The notes under the pieces: generated by a model | Told to the model about the DNA's origin: nothing | What the model saw: the letters and a program-made list of their open reading frames with translations, nothing else | The model's database searches: none | In this document: one piece after another, positions 34,619-44,388 of the stretch | How positions within the stretch are numbered: position 1 is the stretch's first letter | How the letters are laid out: every line of letters begins with the position of its first letter | Translations under genes and position numbers: made by a program | NCBI RefSeq assembly: GCF_000412695.1 | Contig: NC_021499.1 | Coordinates: forward strand, 1,240,001-1,304,000 | Direction: 5' to 3' | Length of the DNA stretch: 64,000 bases | Source: Pseudomonas resinovorans NBRC 106553 | Lineage (GTDB): Bacteria > Pseudomonadota > Gammaproteobacteria > Pseudomonadales > Pseudomonadaceae

Positions 34619-36010
34619 ATGGATGACCACGGACGCTCCCGCCCTACCGCTCCAACCTTGTATGCGCTCGACACCAACGTCCTGATCCACGATCCCAACG
34701 CACTGTTGAACTTCCAGGAACACCACGTCGCCATCCCGATGACCGTGCTGGAAGAACTGGACAAGCTGAAGACCGGTAAACAAGGCGTTGCGGCCGAATG
34801 CAGGCAGGCCATCCGTAACATCGACAAGATCCTCAGTGGTGCCACTCCCGAGGAAGTGGAGCACGGCGTACCCATCCAGCGCGAGAAGAGCGGCCCCTGC
34901 GGCTTCCTCTCGATCCTCATGAGCAAGCGCGCAGCCCCCATCACCTGGCTGCCTGAAGACCTCAACGACAACCGCATCATCAACCAGCTGGTGGAGCTGA
35001 AGAGCCGCAGACCGGGCATGTCCGTGGTGCTGGTGACCAAGGACATCAACATGCGCCTGAAGGCGCGGGCCTGCGGGATCGACTCGGAGGACTACCACAC
35101 CGATCAGTTGGTGGACGATGTCTCCCTGCTGTCCCGTGGCTACCACGACATGTCGGGCTCCTTCTGGGACCGCGTGAGCAAGGTGGAAACCCGCCAGGAC
35201 CATGGCCGCACCTGGCACCGGGTGCAACTCACCGACAACCTGCCGGCGGTGCACGTCAACGAGTTCATCGTCGATGAGCAGGGATTCGTCGGCTGGATCA
35301 AGGGCATCAAGAACGACGAGCTGCTGATCCTCGACCTGCACCAGGAACCCCTGTTGCATCAGGAAGCCTGGGGCCTGCGCCCGCGTGACGTGTACCAGGC
35401 GCTGGCGCTCTACGCGCTGCTGGACCCGGATATCCACCTGGTCAACCTGTCGGGAGCGGCGGGTTCCGGGAAGACCATCCTGGCGCTGGCGGCGGCCATC
35501 GAGCAGACCATGGTGAGCAAGCGCTATCGCCGCATCATCGCCACCCGCAGCGTGCAGGGCCTGGACCAGGAGATCGGTTTCCTGCCCGGCACCGAGGCCG
35601 AGAAGATGGAACCCTGGCTGGGGGCGATCACCGACAACCTCGAAGCCCTGCACATGGATGACGAGAACACCCACGGCAGCGTGGACTACATCCTCAGCAA
35701 GGTGCCGCTGCAGTTCAAATCCCTGAACTACATCCGTGGCCGCAGCTTCCAGCAGAGCCTGATCCTGATCGACGAGTGCCAGAACCTGACGCCGCACCAG
35801 ATGAAAACCATCATCACCCGTGCCGGCACCGGGTCCAAGGTGATCTGCCTGGGCAACCTGGCGCAGATCGACACCCCCTACCTCTCCGCGCCGAGCTCCG
35901 GCCTGACCTACCTCACCGAGCGCTTCAAGGACTTCCCCCACGGCGTGCACATCACCCTGCAGGGTGTGCCGCGCTCCGTGCTGGCCGAGTACGCCGAAGC
36001 GCACATGTAA
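34619..36010 (+). CDS. PIN-domain PhoH-like ATPase (PhoH2 type)
   Basis: This 463-aa protein joins an N-terminal PIN ribonuclease domain (about 12-150; TLYALDTNVLIHDP with the first acidic residues, then LVTKDINMRLKARACGI) to a C-terminal PhoH ATPase domain (about 250-460) with Walker A GAAGSGKTILA and Walker B LIDECQNLTP. PhoH2 proteins act as RNA helicase-nucleases in mycobacteria. There is no adjacent antitoxin gene. It lies 81 bp upstream of moaC. Confidence 0.9.
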   Translation: MDDHGRSRPTAPTLYALDTNVLIHDPNALLNFQEHHVAIPMTVLEELDKLKTGKQGVAAECRQAIRNIDKILSGATPEEVEHGVPIQREKSGPCGFLSILMSKRAAPITWLPEDLNDNRIINQLVELKSRRPGMSVVLVTKDINMRLKARACGIDSEDYHTDQLVDDVSLLSRGYHDMSGSFWDRVSKVETRQDHGRTWHRVQLTDNLPAVHVNEFIVDEQGFVGWIKGIKNDELLILDLHQEPLLHQEAWGLRPRDVYQALALYALLDPDIHLVNLSGAAGSGKTILALAAAIEQTMVSKRYRRIIATRSVQGLDQEIGFLPGTEAEKMEPWLGAITDNLEALHMDDENTHGSVDYILSKVPLQFKSLNYIRGRSFQQSLILIDECQNLTPHQMKTIITRAGTGSKVICLGNLAQIDTPYLSAPSSGLTYLTERFKDFPHGVHITLQGVPRSVLAEYAEAHM

Positions 36011-36091
36011 CCTGCAACTCCCGCCGGGCGGCAGCTGCCGCCCGATGGGTGTTTCTGTATACAATCTGTCTCCTGTTCGAGGAGACCTGCA

Positions 36092-36565
36092 GTGCTTACC
36101 CATCTCGATTCCCAGGGCCGCGCCAACATGGTGGATGTCACCGACAAATCGGTGACATCCCGTGAGGCCACGGCCGAAGCCCGTGTGCGCATGCGCCCTG
36201 AAACCCTCGCCATGATCCAGACCGGCGGCCATCCCAAGGGCGACGTCTTCGCCGTGGCGCGGATCGCCGGCATCCAGGCCGCGAAAAAGACCTCCGACCT
36301 CATCCCGCTCTGCCATCCGCTGATGCTCACCAGCGTCAAGGTGGAGCTGGAAGCCGACGGCGACGATTGCGTGCGCATCGTCGCCCGCTGCAAGCTGGCC
36401 GGGCAGACCGGGGTGGAAATGGAAGCGCTGACCGCCGCCAGCGTCGCCGCCCTGACCCTCTACGACATGTGCAAGGCAGTGGATCGCGGCATGACCATCG
36501 AAAACGTACGCCTGCTGGAGAAGCTGGGCGGCAAGAGCGGCCACTACCAGGCCGGGGAGCAATGA
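36092..36565 (+). CDS. moaC: Cyclic pyranopterin monophosphate synthase MoaC
   Basis: MoaC completes the first stage of molybdenum cofactor synthesis by forming cyclic pyranopterin monophosphate. The 157-aa protein contains [16 protein letters not shown] and [23 protein letters not shown], the family core with the catalytic Lys and Asp. The start is GTG, with GAGGAG just upstream. It overlaps moaD by 4 nt. MoaA is not in the window. Confidence 0.96.
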   Translation: MLTHLDSQGRANMVDVTDKSVTSREATAEARVRMRPETLAMIQTGGHPKGDVFAVARIAGIQAAKKTSDLIPLCHPLMLTSVKVELEADGDDCVRIVARCKLAGQTGVEMEALTAASVAALTLYDMCKAVDRGMTIENVRLLEKLGGKSGHYQAGEQ

Positions 36566-36813
36566 TGATTCGCGTGCAGTATTTCGCCCGTTACCGTGAA
36601 GCGCTCGGCATCGAAGGCGAGCAGCTCAACTGGGATTCGGCGTTGGCGAATCTGGATGGCCTGCGCCAGCACCTGCTGGCCCGTGGCGGGGTGTGGGAAG
36701 TGCTCGCCGAGCAGAACCTGATGTGCGCCCGCAACCAGGAGCTGTGCAGCCTGGAAGAGGCGCTGGCCGATGGCGACGAGGTCGCCTTCTTCCCCACGGT
36801 TACCGGAGGCTGA
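36562..36813 (+). CDS. moaD: Molybdopterin synthase sulfur carrier subunit MoaD
   Basis: MoaD is the small ubiquitin-like subunit of molybdopterin synthase, carrying sulfur as a C-terminal thiocarboxylate. The 83-aa protein has the beta-grasp opening [15 protein letters not shown] and ends in the required VTGG. Translation is coupled to moaC by ATGA. It forms the heterotetramer with MoaE encoded 1 nt downstream. Confidence 0.94.
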   Translation: MMIRVQYFARYREALGIEGEQLNWDSALANLDGLRQHLLARGGVWEVLAEQNLMCARNQELCSLEEALADGDEVAFFPTVTGG

Positions 36814-36814
36814 G

Positions 36815-37264
36815 GTGGCCGTTCGGGTGCGGGAAACCGCCTTCGACCCGGGTGTCGAGCTCAATGCCCTGCACGCGGCCAATGTCGGCGTCGGCGCGGT
36901 GGTCGGCTTCGTCGGCTATGTGCGCGATTTCAATGACGGCCAGGACGTGGCGGGCATGTTCCTCGAGCACTATCCGGGCATGACCGAGAAAGCGCTGGAG
37001 AAGATCGCCCTTGAGGCCCGCGAGCGCTGGCCGCTGCTCAATGTGGATATCCTCCACCGGGTCGGCCGGCTCGAACCGGGCGAGCCGATCGTCTTCGTCG
37101 GTACCGCCAGCGCCCACCGCCAGGCCGCGTTCGACGCCTGCAACTTCATAATGGATTACCTCAAGACCCGCGCCCCCTTCTGGAAGAAGGAAGACACCGC
37201 CGAGGGCCCGCGCTGGGTGGAAGGGCGCTGCAGCGACAAGGCGGCGGCCGAGCGTTGGGAATGA
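36815..37264 (+). CDS. moaE: Molybdopterin synthase catalytic subunit MoaE
   Basis: MoaE transfers sulfur from MoaD onto cyclic pyranopterin monophosphate. The 149-aa protein has GAVVGFVGYVRDFN, LEHYPGMTEKAL, HRVGRL, ASAHRQAAFDAC and the active-site KTRAPFWKKE. The GTG at 36815 lies 1 nt after the moaD stop. A terminator follows at 37409. Confidence 0.96.
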   Translation: MAVRVRETAFDPGVELNALHAANVGVGAVVGFVGYVRDFNDGQDVAGMFLEHYPGMTEKALEKIALEARERWPLLNVDILHRVGRLEPGEPIVFVGTASAHRQAAFDACNFIMDYLKTRAPFWKKEDTAEGPRWVEGRCSDKAAAERWE

Positions 37265-37285
37265 TCCCGGCGCGGACTGCTCTTT

Positions 37286-37386
37286 CCTGTGGGGGCGAAT
37301 TCATTCGCCAAGGGCTGCGCAGCAGCCCCATGGGCGTCTGAAGGGCGGACCTTCGGCCCGCTTGGCGAATGAATTCGCCCCTACAA
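37286..37386. repeat. Paired inverted REP elements after moaE
   Basis: Two nearly identical 25-bp arms, TGTGGGGGCGAATTCATTCG... and its inverse ...CGAATGAATTCGCCCCTACA, flank about 50 bp, as in a BIME. Single arms of the same kind are at 38473, 38928, 50491 and 61573. Confidence 0.72.
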
Positions 37387-37408
37387 GGCGCCCCTGATGT
37401 ATTGAACG

Positions 37409-37431
37409 AGCCCGGCATTGCCGGGCTTTTT
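37409..37431 (+). terminator. Rho-independent terminator of moaCDE
   Basis: AGCCCGGCATTGCCGGGCTTTTT is an 8-bp stem with a short loop and a T-run. Confidence 0.88.
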
Positions 37432-37449
37432 CTTGGGTTGTTGACGATG

Positions 37450-37484
37450 TGTACATTTGAGTCCAGTATGGACTCACAAGTACA
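37450..37484. promoter_or_regulatory. 35-bp near-perfect dyad upstream of the orphan binding-protein gene
   Basis: Two 16-bp half sites (TGTACATTTGAGTCCA and TGGACTCACAAGTACA) flank GTA and match at 14 of 16 positions. A TTGACG that could be a -35 box is immediately upstream (37441-37446). This looks like an operator for a dimeric regulator, 155 bp before the gene; a transcribed hairpin is the alternative. Confidence 0.55.
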
Positions 37485-37638
37485 AGTTAGCGGCATCCAT
37501 GATGATCCACAGCCAGCTACCCACTGCATTTCCAAGCCTGCCAGCCCTGGCGGCGTCTTCTTCTGCCCCGAAAACCCATTTCGAACCGGCTCGCCAAGTC
37601 CTGTGGCGGGCCCCTATCCGTACTGCGGGAGTCGCACC

Positions 37639-38415
37639 ATGAAGAAACTCGTTCTGCTGGGCAGCCTTGCCCTCGGTCTGCTGGCCTCCAGCGTGTTCGC
37701 CGCCGACAAGCCGCTGCGCATCGGCATCGAAGCCGCCTACCCACCCTTCGCCTTCAAGACCCCGGATGGCCAGATCGCCGGCTTCGACTACGACATCGGC
37801 AATGCCATGTGCGAGGAGATGCAGGTGAAGTGCCAGTGGATTGAGCAGGAGTTCGACGGCCTGATCCCGTCCCTCAAGGTGAAGAAGGTGGACGCCGTGC
37901 TGTCCTCCATGACCATTACCGATGAGCGCAAGAAGTCCGTGGACTTCACCGGCAAGTACTACTACAGCCCGGCGCGCCTGGTGATGAAGAAGGGCAGCGT
38001 GGTCGACCCCGAGTTCAAGAGCCTGGTAGGCAAGACCGTCGGTACCCAGCGCTCCACCACCACCGACCGCTTCGCCACCGAGGTGCTGGAGCCCAAGGGC
38101 GTGAAGGTGGTGCGCTACAGCACCCAGAACGAGATCTACCTGGACATGCTGTCCGGTCGCCTGGACGCGGTACTGGCCGATGCCTTCCCGCTCAACGAGG
38201 GCTTCCTCAAGACCGATAACGGCAAGGGCTACGAGTTCGTCGGCCCGGTGCTGAACGATCCGCAGTACTTCGGCGAAGGCGCCGGCATCGCGGTGCGCAA
38301 GGGCGATGAGCAGTTGCGCGAGAAGTTCAACAGCGCGATCAAGGCGCTGCGTGCCAATGGCAAGTACCAGGCGATCCAGGCCAAGTACTTCGATTTCGAT
38401 ATCTACGGCGAGTGA
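37639..38415 (+). CDS. Basic amino acid ABC transporter substrate-binding protein (ArgT/AotJ-like)
   Basis: This 258-aa periplasmic protein has a Sec signal (cleavage near SVFA-ADKP, residue 22) and an SBP_bac_3 fold: [49 protein letters not shown] and [14 protein letters not shown]. Family members bind arginine, lysine, ornithine or histidine. The start was set by the signal peptide; the frame stays open upstream but through a repeat and terminator. No permease or ATPase lies next to it on its strand, so it probably serves a transporter encoded elsewhere. Confidence 0.88.
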   Translation: MKKLVLLGSLALGLLASSVFAADKPLRIGIEAAYPPFAFKTPDGQIAGFDYDIGNAMCEEMQVKCQWIEQEFDGLIPSLKVKKVDAVLSSMTITDERKKSVDFTGKYYYSPARLVMKKGSVVDPEFKSLVGKTVGTQRSTTTDRFATEVLEPKGVKVVRYSTQNEIYLDMLSGRLDAVLADAFPLNEGFLKTDNGKGYEFVGPVLNDPQYFGEGAGIAVRKGDEQLREKFNSAIKALRANGKYQAIQAKYFDFDIYGE

Positions 38416-38432
38416 GTCCTACCGTTGCCAAG

Positions 38433-38459
38433 AGGCCGCGCGATTGCGCGGCCTTTTTG
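38433..38459 (+). terminator. Rho-independent terminator after the binding-protein gene
   Basis: AGGCCGCGC and GCGCGGCCT form a 9-bp stem with a GATT loop followed by TTTTT, 18 bp after the stop codon. Confidence 0.9.
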
Positions 38460-38472
38460 TTTGCGCTGGAAC

Positions 38473-38525
38473 CTGTAGGAGCGAGCTTTGCTCGCGATAG
38501 CCGTAGCCCGGATGAAATCCGGGGG
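38473..38525. repeat. REP elements of two families side by side
   Basis: CCTGTAGGAGCGAGCTTTGC followed by TCGCGA is the common Pseudomonas REP; next to it is GTAGCCCGGATGAAATCCGG, the CCGGAT-type palindrome. Confidence 0.75.
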
Positions 38526-38526
38526 C

Positions 38527-38863
38527 TTGGGGCTGGTGCTCAGCTCACTGCCGAGTGGGCTGCGAGTTTCTGTTTCGCCCTCCCGGGCGACTCCCTTTGG
38601 CAGTCGCCCCAAAGGAAGCAAAACGCTTGCCCCGACATCCGGCCCGGCTGCGCCGGGTCCCCTCCTTCCATCCTTGCTCCGGGGCCCGCCGCGAAGGGCC
38701 ATCCATGGCCCTGCGCGGCTCTCGCGGCATCCATGCCGCTCGTCCCCTGCGCAAGGATTCCACTCGGCCTCCTGAAGGGGCGGTTTGCGCGGCGTCATCT
38801 CCGCTGCTTCGTTTTACACCTGCATGGGCATCAGGACCGCTTCGTACTGGCCGGCGCGCGTCA
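38527..38863. repeat. Long non-coding repeat-like segment in a 600-bp gene gap
   Basis: Open frames exist on both strands here but have no coding signs. The part from 38570 to 38670 holds an inverted repeat (CCTTTGG at 38594, CCAAAGG at 38609) and CCCGGCTGCGCCGGG. From memory, this CGCCCCAAAGGAAGCAAAA-type sequence recurs between genes in many Pseudomonas genomes. It is flanked by REP and palindrome copies on both sides. Confidence 0.5.
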
Positions 38864-38886
38864 CCCCTCTCCCTCCGGGAGAGGGG
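38864..38886. repeat. CCCTCTCCC palindrome, copy A5
   Basis: CCCCTCTCCCTCCGGGAGAG plus GGG, followed by the usual CGGGGGAGAGGG flank. Confidence 0.7.
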
Positions 38887-38927
38887 CGGGGGAGAGGGAT
38901 GCGTCGGTAGGCTCGGTGCTCGAACAT

Positions 38928-38953
38928 TTCGCGAATGAACTCGCTCCTACAGG
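38928..38953. repeat. REP element, inverse orientation
   Basis: TTCGCGAATGAACTCGCTCC followed by TACAGG is the inverse of the REP at 38473, so the 600-bp gap is bracketed by inverted REPs. Confidence 0.68.
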
Positions 38954-38971
38954 GACTTCCCCGCACCAAAG

Positions 38972-38997
38972 AAAAAGGGAGCCCAAAGGCTCCCTTT
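38972..38997 (-). terminator. Rho-independent terminator of the aap operon
   Basis: On the minus strand AAAGGGAGCC and GGCTCCCTTT form a 10-bp stem with a TTTG loop and continue into TTTTTC, 19 bp after the aapP stop. Confidence 0.9.
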
Positions 38998-39016
38998 CTC
39001 ATCCAGCGACCAATCC

Positions 39017-39778
<762 letters not shown>

Positions 39779-39788
39779 GGAATGACTC

Positions 39789-40886
39789 CTAACGCTTGTG
39801 GCCGGTGTCCAGCTTGCGCTCCAGGCTCATGGAGTAGCGGGACATGCCGAAACAGAAGATCCAGAACACCAGGGCGGCGAAGACGTAGCCTTCGGTGGCC
39901 ATGCCCAGCCAGGCCGGGTCGGTGGTGGCCTGCTTGATGCTGTTGAGCAGGTCGAACAGGCCGATGATGATCACCAGGCTGGTGTCCTTGAACAGCGCGA
40001 TGAAGGTGTTGACGATGCCCGGGATCACCAGTTTCAGGGCTTGCGGCAGGATCACCAGGCCCATCATCCTCCAGTAGCCCAGGCCCATGGCGGCCGCGGC
40101 TTCGTACTGGCCCTTGGGGATGGCCTGCAGGCCGCCGCGCACCACTTCGGCAACGTAGGCCGACTGGAACAGGATCACGCCGATCAGCGCCCGCAGCAGC
40201 TTGTCGAAGGACAGGCCTTCGGGCAGGAACAGCGGCAGCATCACCGAGGACATGAAGAGCACGGTGATCAGCGGCACGCCGCGCCAGAACTCGATGAAGG
40301 TCACGCAGATGACCTTGATCGCCGGCAGGTTGGAGCGCCGGCCGAGCGCCAGCAGGATGCCCAGGGGCAGCGCGCCGACGATGCCCACCGCCGCGATCAC
40401 CAGGGTCAGCATCAGGCCGCCCCACTGGCTGGTGGAGACGGTGCTCAGGCCAAGGAAACCACCGTGCAGCAGCCAGTAGGCCACCAGCGGGTAGATCACC
40501 AGGAAGCCCAGGCCGTAGACCGCCTTGCGCGAAAAGCGCGGGATGAACAGCGGTGCGGCACCGATGATGGCGATCCACACGGCCAGGTCCACACGCCAGC
40601 GCAGCGCCTCGGGGTAGAAGCCGTACATGAACTGGGCGAAGCGCATCTTGATGAAGACCCAGCAGGCGCCTTCGCTGGTGCAGTCGGCGCGGGTCGTGCC
40701 GGACCAGTCGGCCTGGAGGAAGGCCCACTTGATCAGCGGTGGCACGATCAGCCACACCAGGTAGATGGCGAACAGGGTCAACAGGGTGTTGAACCAGTTG
40801 GAGAACAGGTTGGCGCGCAGCCAACCCAGCAGGCCGACGCTCATCCGGGGTGGCGGCTGGTCGGGCTTGAATACATGTGTCGTCAT
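39789..40886 (-). CDS. aapM: General amino-acid ABC transporter permease AapM
   Basis: This 365-aa inner-membrane permease has an N-terminal extension with membrane segments before the HisM/GlnP-type domain (about 150-360), whose EAA loop is [26 protein letters not shown]. The extended N-terminus distinguishes Aap/BztC permeases from simple GlnP. It pairs with AapQ encoded 10 bp upstream. Confidence 0.92.
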   Translation of the reverse strand: MTTHVFKPDQPPPRMSVGLLGWLRANLFSNWFNTLLTLFAIYLVWLIVPPLIKWAFLQADWSGTTRADCTSEGACWVFIKMRFAQFMYGFYPEALRWRVDLAVWIAIIGAAPLFIPRFSRKAVYGLGFLVIYPLVAYWLLHGGFLGLSTVSTSQWGGLMLTLVIAAVGIVGALPLGILLALGRRSNLPAIKVICVTFIEFWRGVPLITVLFMSSVMLPLFLPEGLSFDKLLRALIGVILFQSAYVAEVVRGGLQAIPKGQYEAAAAMGLGYWRMMGLVILPQALKLVIPGIVNTFIALFKDTSLVIIIGLFDLLNSIKQATTDPAWLGMATEGYVFAALVFWIFCFGMSRYSMSLERKLDTGHKR

Positions 40887-40896
40887 GGCTCGGCCC

Positions 40897-42084
40897 TCAC
40901 CGCTCGACTAGCGCAATGCGCTTGTTGTACCAGTTCATCAACAGCGAAATGCTGATGCTGATGGCCAGGTAGACGCTCATGGTGATGGCGATCACCTCGA
41001 TGGCCTGGCCGGTCTGGTTGAGTACCGTACCGGCGAACAGCGAGACCATGTCCGGGTAGCCGATGCCGGCCGCCAGGGACGAGTTCTTGGTCAGGTTCAG
41101 GTACTGGCTGGTGAGCGGCGGGATGATCACACGCAAGGCCTGCGGGATGATCACCAGGCGCAGGGTCTTGCCGACGGGCAGGCCCAGGGAGCGTGCGGCC
41201 TCGGTCTGGCCGTGGCTGACCGCCTGGATGCCCGAACGCACGTTCTCGGCGATGAAGGCCGCTGTGTACACGGTCAGCGCCAGGGTCAGGGCGATCAGTT
41301 CAGGGATCACCACCCAGCCACCGCGGAAGTTGAAGCCCTGCAGTACCGGCATGCTCCACTCGAAGGGCGCGCCGAACACCAGGGACACCAGGCCGGGGAT
41401 CACCACCAGCAGCGCCAGCGACGCCAGCAGTACCGGGAAGCGCTGGCCGGTGGCCTCACGCTTGGCTTTCGCCATGCGCGCGACGGCGATGATCGCCGCC
41501 ACGACCACCAGCAGGCTGACCACGAAGGCCCAGAAGCCATCAGTGGCCACCGGAGCGGGCATGTACAGGCCGCGGTTGTTGAGGAACAGGTGCTCGCCGA
41601 TGGCCAGGCTGTTGCGCGGCCCCGGCATGGGCAGCATCACCGCGAAGTACCAGAAGAAGATCTGCAACAACGGCGGGATATTGCGGAAGGTCTCGATGTA
41701 GACGGTCGCCAGCTTGCGCACCAGCCAGTTCGGCGACAGTCGGGCGACGCCGAGGATGAAGCCGAGAATGGTGGCGAAGAAGATGCCGATGACCGAGACC
41801 AGCAGGGTATTGAGCAGACCGATAACGAAGACACGGGCGTAGCTGTGGCTTTCGTTGTAGTCGATCAGGTGCTGGGAAATCCCGAAGCCGGCGCTCTGCT
41901 GGAGGAAGTCGAAGCCGGACAGGATGCCGCGTTGCTCGAGGTTGTGCTGGGTGTTCTGGAATAGGTACCAGCCGAGCGCCATGACGGCGACGACGGCGAT
42001 TATCTGGAATAGCCACGCACGCGCCTTCGGATCGGTCCAGAACGAACCTTTCGGGGCACGCGGGGCGTTGGCAGGTTTTTGCAT
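40897..42084 (-). CDS. aapQ: General amino-acid ABC transporter permease AapQ
   Basis: This 395-aa permease begins with a cytoplasmic stretch and a membrane segment (AWLFQIIAVVAVMALGWYLF) and ends in the permease domain with EAA loop TEAARSLGLPVGKTLRLVIIPQALR. It has the large periplasmic insert usual for AapQ/BztB. The 109-bp gap from aapJ contains a strong hairpin, and aapM follows at 10 bp. Confidence 0.93.
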   Translation of the reverse strand: MQKPANAPRAPKGSFWTDPKARAWLFQIIAVVAVMALGWYLFQNTQHNLEQRGILSGFDFLQQSAGFGISQHLIDYNESHSYARVFVIGLLNTLLVSVIGIFFATILGFILGVARLSPNWLVRKLATVYIETFRNIPPLLQIFFWYFAVMLPMPGPRNSLAIGEHLFLNNRGLYMPAPVATDGFWAFVVSLLVVVAAIIAVARMAKAKREATGQRFPVLLASLALLVVIPGLVSLVFGAPFEWSMPVLQGFNFRGGWVVIPELIALTLALTVYTAAFIAENVRSGIQAVSHGQTEAARSLGLPVGKTLRLVIIPQALRVIIPPLTSQYLNLTKNSSLAAGIGYPDMVSLFAGTVLNQTGQAIEVIAITMSVYLAISISISLLMNWYNKRIALVER

Positions 42085-42158
42085 GACAGCCCTCTGGGAA
42101 CCGCTGGCCGACCGGATGGGGGGACGGCGGCCAGGGTTCGCGTATTACGGAACTCGGG

Positions 42159-42187
42159 CCCGGCGACCTCCTCATGAGGTCGCCGGG
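42159..42187 (-). other. Intercistronic stem-loop between aapJ and aapQ
   Basis: CCCGGCGACCTC and GAGGTCGCCGGG form a 12-bp perfect stem with a 5-nt loop, 6 bp after the aapJ stop. There is no T-run. Such hairpins stabilise binding-protein mRNA and lower permease expression in other ABC operons; that role is inferred here. Confidence 0.7.
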
Positions 42188-42193
42188 TGACGG

Positions 42194-43222
42194 TCAACGC
42201 ACCGGCGGTGCGTACTGCAGACCACCCTTGTTCCATTGGGCGTTGAGGCCACGCTCGATCTTCAGCGCGCTGCCTGCACCGACGTTGCGATCGAAGATTT
42301 CACCGTAGTTGCCGACCTGCTTGACGATCTGCACCACCCAGTCGTTCGGCAGCTTCAGGTCCTTGCCGAACTCGCCTTCCTTGCCCAGCAGACGGGCAAC
42401 GTCGGGGTTCTTGGTGGTCTTGGCCTGCTCTTCGACGTTCTTCGAGGTGATGCCCATTTCTTCGGCGTTGAGCATGCCGAACAGGGTCCAGCGCACGATG
42501 TCGAACCACTCTTCGTCACCCTGGCGCACGGCTGGGCCGAGGGGTTCCTTGGAGATCACTTCCGGCAGTACCACGTACTCGTCCGGAGCGGCCAGCTTGA
42601 TGCGCTGTGCATACAGCTGGGACTGGTCGGAGGTCAGCACGTCGCAACGACCGGACTCAAGCGACTTGGCGCTCTCGTCGGAGGTGTCGTAGGTGATGGG
42701 GGTGTACTTCAGGTTGTTGGCGCGGAAGTAGTCGGACAGGTTCAGCTCGGTGGTGGTGCCGGCCTGGATGCAGACGGTGGCGCCATCGAGTTCCTTGGCG
42801 CTGGAAACGCCGAGCTTCTTGTTCACCAGGAAGCCCTGGCCGTCGAAGTACGTGATGCCCGTGAAGTTCAGGCCCATGGCCGCGTCACGAGAGCTGGTCC
42901 AGGTGCTGTTGCGCGAAAGGACGTCGACTTCGCCGGACTGCAGCGCGGTGAAACGTTCCTTGGCGGTCAGCGGGCTGAACTTGACCTTGCTGGCATCGCC
43001 GAACACGGCGGCGGCAACTGCGCGGCAGACATCGACGTCGATGCCCAGGTAGTTGCCCTTGCCGTCGGCATAGGAGAAGCCCGGGAGGCCGTCACTGATG
43101 CCGCATTGCACGAAGCCTTTCTTCTTCACCGCGTCCAGGGTGGCGCCCGCCTGCGCGAAACCGCTGACACCGAGAACGGTTGCCGCGGTCAGCACGGCCA
43201 GGGTGGATTTCACCATCTTCAT
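42194..43222 (-). CDS. aapJ: General L-amino acid ABC transporter substrate-binding protein AapJ
   Basis: The 342-aa periplasmic protein has a Sec signal (cleavage near GFAQA, about residue 25) and SBP_bac_3 motifs: FVQCGISDGLPGFSYADGKGNYLGIDVDVCRAVAAA shortened here to its known start GFSYADGKG, FTALQSGEVDVLSRNST and CIQAGTTTELN. It captures a broad range of L-amino acids. GGAGG precedes the ATG; a TTG one codon upstream is also in frame. It heads aapJQMP. Confidence 0.94.
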   Translation of the reverse strand: MKMVKSTLAVLTAATVLGVSGFAQAGATLDAVKKKGFVQCGISDGLPGFSYADGKGNYLGIDVDVCRAVAAAVFGDASKVKFSPLTAKERFTALQSGEVDVLSRNSTWTSSRDAAMGLNFTGITYFDGQGFLVNKKLGVSSAKELDGATVCIQAGTTTELNLSDYFRANNLKYTPITYDTSDESAKSLESGRCDVLTSDQSQLYAQRIKLAAPDEYVVLPEVISKEPLGPAVRQGDEEWFDIVRWTLFGMLNAEEMGITSKNVEEQAKTTKNPDVARLLGKEGEFGKDLKLPNDWVVQIVKQVGNYGEIFDRNVGAGSALKIERGLNAQWNKGGLQYAPPVR

Positions 43223-44358
<1,136 letters not shown>

Positions 44359-44388
44359 CCCCGAAACCCGACAGCACAAGAACCGACC

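Noticed and set aside
34619..36010. A toxin-antitoxin role for the PIN-PhoH protein
   Set aside because: No small antitoxin gene lies upstream; the 422-bp upstream gap shows no frame with coding signs. The architecture fits the housekeeping PhoH2-like type.
37369..37638. A longer N-terminus for the orphan binding protein starting at 37369
   Set aside because: It would cross the moaE terminator and the 35-bp dyad and hide the signal peptide that begins at 37639.
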